A DNA stretch of 7,056 nt, taken from the NCBI GenBank assembly GCA_035529155.1, contig DATKXF010000028.1, positions 1-7,056 on the forward strand, read 5' to 3'. Under the pieces are notes generated by a model that was not told the DNA's origin, did no database searches, and saw only the letters and a program-made list of their open reading frames with translations. This document shows positions 4,697 through 7,056 of the stretch, piece after piece. This DNA comes from JAAEEP01 sp035529155. Its GTDB lineage: Archaea > Thermoplasmatota > Thermoplasmata > Methanomassiliicoccales > JAAEEP01. Within the stretch, counting starts at the first letter, position 1, and the number at the start of each line of letters is the position of its first letter. A program made the translations under genes and the position numbers.

Positions 4697-7056
4697 CTAT
4701 GCCCTGAACTCCTTGATCGCTTCCGCCAGCTGGTTAAGCCTCACCTGGACAAGCTGATTGATGGTTTCCTCCTCCCAGCTTCCATCCGGCTTCCTCTCGC
4801 CCGCCGGTACGCCTGTAAGAACTTCTATCCCCTCGTCGATGGTACTAACCGGCCAGATGTGGAATTTGCCCTCCTTGATCGCGTCCAAGACCTCCTGTTT
4901 CAACATCAGATTCTGGACGTTGCTCTGAGGTATGAGGCATCCCTGTTCCCCGGTCAAGCCTCTGACCTTGCACAACTCGAAGAATCCCTCGATCTTATGG
5001 TTCACGCCGCCAATGGCCTGGACCTCGCCCTTCTGGTTCACGGAACCCGTTACTGCGAAGTTTTGCTTGATGGGCTTTCCAGACAGTGCGGACAGCAGCG
5101 AGTAGAGCTCGGTACTGGAAGCGCTGTCACCGTCCACGCCGCTGTATGACTGCTCGAAGACCAATCTAGCAGTGAGGCTCAAAGGCTTCTCTCTCGCGTA
5201 ACGATCGCTCAAGAAACCGCTCAGAATGAGCACGCCCTTGGTATGCGTCGGGCCTCCCATCTCCGCCTCTCGCTCGATGTCTATTATGCCCCCACGACCA
5301 ACAGAGATGCTGGCCGTTATCCTGGAGGGTCTTCCAAAGGCGTAATCTCCCAAGCCAAGGACAGCCAAACCGTTCACCTGGCCAACCTTCTCCCCCTCGG
5401 TGTCCACCAGGATCGAGCCTCGTTCCACCATCTCCTGCATCTTCTCCTGGATCAAGTTGGACCTGTACACCTTCTCCTCCAGCTGCCTGTCGATATGCTT
5501 CTTGGTGATTAACTGGTCACCCTCCTCTTTTGCGTAGAAGTTCGCCTCCCTTAAGATGTCAGCGACCTCAGAGAACTGGGTGGAAAGCTTCTCCTTGTCC
5601 GATACCATTCGGGAGGAGTACTCAATTATCGCTGCCAATCCGGTGGGGTCCAGATGGTGGAGGTTCTCCTTCTCGCAGAGGGTGCAGATGAAGGACGCGT
5701 ATCTCTTGATGTTCTCCTCGTTGCGGTCCATGACGGTGTCGAATTCGGCCTTGATCTTGAACAGCTTCCTGAAGTCCTTGTCCTGAGCGTAAAGGATATT
5801 GTAGATCATCGGATCCCCAAGAATGATCACCTTTGCCTCAAAGGGGATCGCCTCCGGCCTCAGGGTCTTGGCCACCATGTAACCGAAGCGCTGGGCTGGC
5901 TCCTCTATCTCCAAACTCTCATTGGATATTGTCTGCTTGAAGCTCTCCCAGACAATGGGATCCACGGCCAGGCGTTCGATTGGCACTACCAAGAAGCCAC
6001 CGTTTGCCCTGTGAGCCGCTCCTGCCCTGATCATCATGTAACTGGTAATAAGGGCACCGAACCTCGGCTCCTTTTCGATGGCCCCGAAGAGCCTCGGGTA
6101 GGTGGGATTCCACTCCATCTCCACCGGTGCCCCCTCAAGATGGGAGTTGTCCACAACCAGGTTCACCATGTAGTTCTGGGTGGGATCGGGCATGGGTGCC
6201 TGAGGAAAAGGACCCGGGACCGCCTGGGGCTCCTGAAGCAGGATGAAAAGGTTCTCCAGTATGTCCTCCTCCACCTCAGCCAGGTACTGGATCACTCCCT
6301 CACAGTCACTGAAGAGCTCCTTGATGTTCGCCAGGAATGGCTCCATGACGAAGCGTGACACCTCGCTGTTCAGCTTCTTGATCTCCTCATTCACCTTTCT
6401 CTCCAGGTCACGAAGATGTCGAAAGGTAGTCCCAATCTTATCCTGAGTCTCCTTTCGCTTCACGAGGATCTGAGTTCTCACATCCTCGGGAAGCTGGGAA
6501 AGTTGCTGCTCGGACACGGGTTGCCCCTCGATGATGGGCACAAGAACCAGGCCGATGGGGGACTGCTGAAGTTGAAAACCCGATTCCGCGGCGGTGCGGC
6601 CGATTAGGTTGGTCAACTGGTTACGCTCTTCCTCCATCGTTTCCAGGGTCAGCCTTCTCTTATCAGCGTACTCCTCGCTCTCGAATGCCTGCTTCAGACC
6701 CTCCCTCACCTCGGATATGAAACGCTCCATGTCCTTCTTGAACTCCGCTCCTCGCCCAGCTGGGAGCCTGAGCGCCCTAGGACTGTTTGCATCCTGGAAG
6801 TTGTTCACATAGCACCAGTCCGAAGGCGCGGGCATGTCCTTCGCCAAGAGCTTGATGAAATCAACTATCGCGGTCTTCCTGCCAGTGCCCGGCATGCCTG
6901 ACACGTAGATGTTGAAACCCTTCTCCTTGATATTGAGTCCGAATTTGAGGGCTTTTACCGCCCTATCCTGACCGATTATCTCCTGAAGAGGCGTGAGCTC
7001 ATCGGTCGACTTGCAATCGAAAGTCACGTCCTCGCAAAAATTACGACACTCATGGA
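4697..7056 (-). CDS. Lon-type ATP-dependent protease, AAA_32 plus S16 peptidase domain (N terminus may lie beyond window)
   Basis: A predicted cytoplasmic ATP-dependent protease of the COG1067 group. Positions count from the GTG at 7027 (776 residues). EIIGQDRAVKALKFGL precedes a P-loop GMPGTGRKT (44-52); a charged, probably coiled-coil insert covers about 95-260, then a proline-rich stretch (267-283). NGGFLVVPIERL (342-353) is the Walker B region, and LGDPMIY followed by DFRKLFKIKAEFD (418-430) is characteristic of the AAA_32 module. The S16 domain has VDGDSASS with nucleophile Ser635 and NHK with Lys678, the same 43-residue gap as in E. coli Lon. I see no membrane segment, unlike the usual membrane-bound archaeal LonB. 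The frame stays open past the GTG to the window edge (codons for Cys-Arg-Asn-Phe-Cys-Glu-Asp precede it), and family members usually carry about 20 more N-terminal residues, so I extend it as partial. The GTG is the alternative, as GTGA would overlap a possible upstream stop. Confidence 0.93.
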   Translation of the reverse strand, partial: HECRNFCEDVTFDCKSTDELTPLQEIIGQDRAVKALKFGLNIKEKGFNIYVSGMPGTGRKTAIVDFIKLLAKDMPAPSDWCYVNNFQDANSPRALRLPAGRGAEFKKDMERFISEVREGLKQAFESEEYADKRRLTLETMEEERNQLTNLIGRTAAESGFQLQQSPIGLVLVPIIEGQPVSEQQLSQLPEDVRTQILVKRKETQDKIGTTFRHLRDLERKVNEEIKKLNSEVSRFVMEPFLANIKELFSDCEGVIQYLAEVEEDILENLFILLQEPQAVPGPFPQAPMPDPTQNYMVNLVVDNSHLEGAPVEMEWNPTYPRLFGAIEKEPRFGALITSYMMIRAGAAHRANGGFLVVPIERLAVDPIVWESFKQTISNESLEIEEPAQRFGYMVAKTLRPEAIPFEAKVIILGDPMIYNILYAQDKDFRKLFKIKAEFDTVMDRNEENIKRYASFICTLCEKENLHHLDPTGLAAIIEYSSRMVSDKEKLSTQFSEVADILREANFYAKEEGDQLITKKHIDRQLEEKVYRSNLIQEKMQEMVERGSILVDTEGEKVGQVNGLAVLGLGDYAFGRPSRITASISVGRGGIIDIEREAEMGGPTHTKGVLILSGFLSDRYAREKPLSLTARLVFEQSYSGVDGDSASSTELYSLLSALSGKPIKQNFAVTGSVNQKGEVQAIGGVNHKIEGFFELCKVRGLTGEQGCLIPQSNVQNLMLKQEVLDAIKEGKFHIWPVSTIDEGIEVLTGVPAGERKPDGSWEEETINQLVQVRLNQLAEAIKEFRA

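Noticed and set aside
5654..6358. Plus-strand open frame of 234 codons opposite the Lon-type protease
   Set aside because: It is antisense to a clearly conserved protease, rich in His, Leu and Asp from mirrored codons, with no recognisable motif.
7024..7053. Short minus-strand frame MSVVIFART ending at the protease GTG
   Set aside because: Only nine codons are visible; it could be the tail of a longer upstream gene or chance, and it cannot be judged from this window.
1..7056. CRISPR arrays, tRNA or rRNA genes, insertion sequences
   Set aside because: No regularly spaced repeats, cloverleaf-like segments, rRNA-like sequence or transposase motifs with terminal repeats were found by reading.

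Overview
This 7,056-base window is most likely from an archaeon, probably a Thermoplasmatota-like euryarchaeon. The evidence is a lipoate ligase split into LplA and LplB as in Thermoplasma, a short TATA-type promoter next to an apparently leaderless start, Shine-Dalgarno stretches of the GAGGTGATC type, frequent GTG/TTG starts and a ferredoxin-thioredoxin-reductase-like protein. The phylum is an inference. No rRNA, tRNA, CRISPR array, transposon or integration site was found. The window is almost fully coding and has no gap longer than 150 bases.

Left part (1-1632, minus strand). A tight four-gene operon is transcribed right to left: an FTR-like Fe-S disulfide reductase, a small CPHC thioredoxin/glutaredoxin-like protein, LplB (the accessory domain of lipoate ligase) and LplA (the catalytic domain, cut by the window edge). 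FTR and thioredoxin genes are 4 bases apart, and the others overlap by 4 bases (ATGA, TTGA). A TATA-like box sits about 30 bases before the apparent leaderless ATG of the first gene. That gene has an in-frame TGA at codon 6, just before the first CxxC of its zinc ribbon, which is the most unusual feature of the window. The operon suggests that ferredoxin-driven dithiol chemistry and lipoylation are functionally linked.

Middle part (1687-4632). A minus-strand orphan gene carries an RNxxxHN motif like that of HEPN domains. It is followed by a minus-strand PPC/DUF296 protein, which is divergent from a plus-strand msrA (methionine sulfoxide reductase A). Next comes a plus-strand radical SAM protein with a second cysteine set resembling a SPASM/twitch auxiliary cluster. 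MsrA and the FTR/thioredoxin pair could share a thiol-redox theme, since MsrA needs a thioredoxin-type reductant.

Right part (4697-7056, minus strand). A large soluble Lon-type ATP-dependent protease (AAA_32 plus S16 peptidase domain, Ser-Lys dyad) runs convergently towards the radical SAM gene. Its reading frame stays open to the window edge, so its true N terminus may lie outside.
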